The position numbers were made by a program, and so were the translations under genes. The notes under the pieces are model-generated. The model saw nothing but the letters and a program-made list of their open reading frames with translations, did not search any database and had not been told where the DNA came from. Shown here in pieces: positions 62,217 to 64,000 of a stretch of 64,000 nucleotides of DNA. Within the stretch, counting starts at the first letter, position 1; each line of letters begins with the position of its first letter. Source of the DNA: an uncultured Rubrobacteraceae bacterium (GTDB lineage: Bacteria > Actinomycetota > Rubrobacteria > Rubrobacterales > Rubrobacteraceae); NCBI GenBank assembly GCA_902806095.1, contig CADCVF010000054.1, forward strand, positions 7,536 to 71,535, read 5' to 3'.

Positions 62217-63413
62217 GTGTTCGTCGTGGCGGGTATTGTCCTGGGTCCCGCAGGGTTGGGCGTGGTCGAGTTCGGGCTCGACGACCACACCGTGCTCTTG
62301 CTTGGTGAGATCGCCCTCGCGCTCGTACTGTTTACCGACGCCGCAAGGATCAACCTCTCCGCTCTCAGACAGAACGAGGGATTACCTCTGCGCCTTCTTG
62401 GCATCGGGATGCCGCTCACCATCGCCTTCGGTACTGCTACCGCAGCCCTGTTGCTTACCGACCTCTCCTTCTGGGAGGCAGCGATCGTCGGGACGGTTCT
62501 CGCCCCGACTGATGCTGCGCTCGGGCAGGCGGTGGTGAGCAACCCTCGCGTCCCGGTGCGCATCCGCCAGTCTCTGAATGTCGAGGCCGGGCTCAATGAT
62601 GGCCTCTCGGTGCCTTTCCTGGCGCTGTTCCTGGTCCTGGCGGTGGAGGAGTCCTTATCGGCCAACCTCTGGATACGCTTCACTCTGGATCAGGTAGGCT
62701 TGGGCGTCCTCGTCGGCATCGGCGTCGGCCTGGCGGGGGGCTGGCTCGTAAGCCTAGCATCGGGGAGAGGATGGATGAGCGGATCTTTCCAGCGCCTGTC
62801 CCTGCTTGCGCTGGCGCTCATCGCTTATGCATTGGCAGACCAGATCGGCGGCAATGGCTTCATCGCCGCCTTCGTCGGTGGTCTGGCGATCGGACCGACC
62901 GTAGAGCGGGTCGGGGAGCGACTGATCCGATTTACAGAAGCGGAAGGTCAGTTGCTCAACCTGAGCGTGTTCTTCGTCTTCGGGGTGCTCGCGCTCGGGT
63001 TCATGGAGACGTTGAGCTGGCAGGTTGCTCTATACACTCTGCTTAGCCTGAGTGTGATCCGCATGCTCCCGGTTGCTGCCTCCCTGCTCGGGACGCACCT
63101 CCGCGGCGTCTCGGTGCTGTTCGCGGGGTGGTTCGGCCCGCGGGGGCTCGCCTCGATCGTGCTCGGCCTGATCGTGATTGAAGAGGCGCCCCAGCTCGCT
63201 GGAGCCGGCGAGATCGAGGTGGTGGTGGCATCGACGGTGCTCCTCAGCGTGCTCCTGCATGGGGTCAGCGCAGCCCCACTCTCTGCCGCGTATGCCCGCC
63301 GGGTCGAGGGGATGCCAGCGGACGCTCCGGAGAAGAGAGCGGCGGTCGAGATGCCAACCCGTGTGGACACTGGGCCGGCCAGCGGGCCAGAGAATGCGGA
63401 TGAGAGCGAATGA
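62217..63413 (+). CDS. CPA1-type Na+/H+ antiporter, possibly truncated at the N-terminus
   Basis: Cation/proton antiporter with about ten to twelve helices. Conserved features: VAGIVLGPAGLG, LFTDAARINLSALRQ, VLAPTDAALGQAVV, NVEAGLNDGLSVPF and GWFGPRGLASIVLGL. The natural start is probably ATG 62127, with GGAG six bases upstream: it reads the first helix (VVVVFGLVSRRLEGTIL) but has TGA as codon 9 (62151-62153). With that stop only the GTG at 62217 or later is usable, and the first helix is lost. Whether it functions is unclear. Confidence 0.85.
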   Translation: MFVVAGIVLGPAGLGVVEFGLDDHTVLLLGEIALALVLFTDAARINLSALRQNEGLPLRLLGIGMPLTIAFGTATAALLLTDLSFWEAAIVGTVLAPTDAALGQAVVSNPRVPVRIRQSLNVEAGLNDGLSVPFLALFLVLAVEESLSANLWIRFTLDQVGLGVLVGIGVGLAGGWLVSLASGRGWMSGSFQRLSLLALALIAYALADQIGGNGFIAAFVGGLAIGPTVERVGERLIRFTEAEGQLLNLSVFFVFGVLALGFMETLSWQVALYTLLSLSVIRMLPVAASLLGTHLRGVSVLFAGWFGPRGLASIVLGLIVIEEAPQLAGAGEIEVVVASTVLLSVLLHGVSAAPLSAAYARRVEGMPADAPEKRAAVEMPTRVDTGPASGPENADESE

Positions 63414-63455
63414 GACATCCAAAGCGTAGGGAGGCGAAAAATACTAGCGAGGCTG

Positions 63456-63596
63456 ATGCGGCTGACCATCCTCTTCTTGGGAATCTTCTTGATCCTGGGC
63501 GGAGGGTCTGGCGTACTATGTGGGTGCCACAGCTCCAAGCCGAGGACGCTAATGAGAAGTGAACGTGTCTTCCATACTCTGCGGAGAACGGTGTGA
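63456..63596 (+). CDS. Possible small hydrophobic protein
   Basis: A 46-codon frame (ATG 63456) with one hydrophobic helix (LTILFLGIFLILGGGSG), ending in an overlap with the next gene (GTGTGA). The upstream ribosome site is poor and no family is recognised. Could be chance or a remnant. Confidence 0.3.
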   Translation: MRLTILFLGIFLILGGGSGVLCGCHSSKPRTLMRSERVFHTLRRTV

Positions 63597-64000
63597 GCGT
63601 TTCGAAACAAGAGAAGACTGGGATCGTCGGGCTTGTGGTGCGCTCGATTCAGAATTTCTTCTTCGAGCACCCCATGGCAACCTACGCCGCCGCGCTGGCC
63701 TATCGCGGGCTCTTTGGACTCTTCCCTTTCATGCTCATCCTGGTTGTTCTCGTTGGTGCGCTCGGCTTCCCCGACTTCTTCGACCGGGCCATGGACCAGG
63801 CTAGCGCACAATCATCCCGGTACGTTCCCAAGCAGCTCGAACCTGTGGTCGAGCCGGCTCGGGAACAGGTCCAACCGCTGGTAGGGATGATCGAGCGGGC
63901 CGAGGAGCAAGCCGGAGACAAGTTGCTGTTCTTCGGGGTGGCCGTAGCGCTGTGGTCCGTGTCGGCGGTCGCACGCACCCTCACCGAGGCTTTCAACGTC
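63593..64000 (+). CDS. YihY/BrkB-family (UPF0761) membrane protein, 5' part
   Basis: Starts at GTG 63593 (GGAG six bases upstream) and runs off the window after 136 codons. The opening (FFFEHPMATYAAALAYRGLFGLFPFMLILVVLVG) is typical of the YihY/BrkB family once mislabelled ribonuclease BN. A long polar stretch (DRAMDQASAQSSRYVPKQLE, about residues 64-105) and a second helix region (LLFFGVAVALWSVSAVARTL) follow. Function of the family is not established. Confidence 0.85.
   Translation, partial: MSVSKQEKTGIVGLVVRSIQNFFFEHPMATYAAALAYRGLFGLFPFMLILVVLVGALGFPDFFDRAMDQASAQSSRYVPKQLEPVVEPAREQVQPLVGMIERAEEQAGDKLLFFGVAVALWSVSAVARTLTEAFNV

Overview
The window is GC-rich actinobacterial chromosome, with frequent GTG and TTG starts, split PurS/PurQ/PurL, an LPXTG surface protein and two glycine-betaine-type importers. 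Gene content and protein style resemble the Rubrobacter lineage. That assignment is recognition-based inference; no 16S or marker search was possible.

Layout. (1) 1-12.5 kb: a catabolic locus with an Opp-type ABC importer (end of a binding protein, two permeases, two ATPases), a PL22-type oligogalacturonate lyase, a GH2 enzyme, a heparinase II/III-like protein and two further large proteins that look like helical-toroid lyases. Together these suggest uptake and intracellular breakdown of a uronic-acid oligosaccharide. (2) 12.5-22.5 kb: a mosaic of an LPXTG-anchored repeat protein, uppP, an Asp-rich secreted protein, protocatechuate 3,4-dioxygenase (pcaHG), a cupredoxin, a multicopper oxidase and a TetR regulator. 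It also holds several decayed genes, including two transposase remnants and a thiolase remnant. (3) 22.5-36.2 kb: three tRNA genes (Lys, Glu, Val) and a compact 13-gene purine operon read leftward, purA-D-E-B-C-S-Q-L-cupin-F-M-N-H, covering PRPP to IMP plus the first step to AMP. (4) 36.4-46.7 kb: two osmoprotectant importers, an OpuA/ProU-type on the minus strand and an OpuC-type on the plus strand. Between them are small membrane proteins, a ParB-fold protein, tRNA-Pro and a serine-recombinase-fold protein without its catalytic serine. (5) 46.8-49.8 kb: hutU and hutF of histidine degradation. (6) 49.9-58.1 kb, minus strand: coiled-coil lipoprotein, DedA protein, DUF2252 gene with an in-frame stop, phospholipase-D/cardiolipin synthase, GAP-family membrane protein and a large MalT/LAL-type LuxR regulator. 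(7) 58.5-64 kb, plus strand: formylglycine-generating enzyme, sulfatase and a frameshifted HAD phosphatase, then a CPA1 antiporter with a stop near its start and a YihY/BrkB protein cut by the window edge.

The most interesting signals are the uronate locus with its unassigned enzymes; an identical 16-base palindromic box (TTTCCCCTAGGGGATT) placed in the same orientation upstream of the gene pair and the sulfatase operon that flank the LAL regulator; a hairpin plus T-run just upstream of the purine operon; and an apparently inactive serine-recombinase-fold protein. Several single-base lesions (TAG in the DUF2252 gene, TGA in the antiporter, a frameshift in the HAD gene, ACG and ATT where starts are expected) suggest either sequence errors or recent gene decay.
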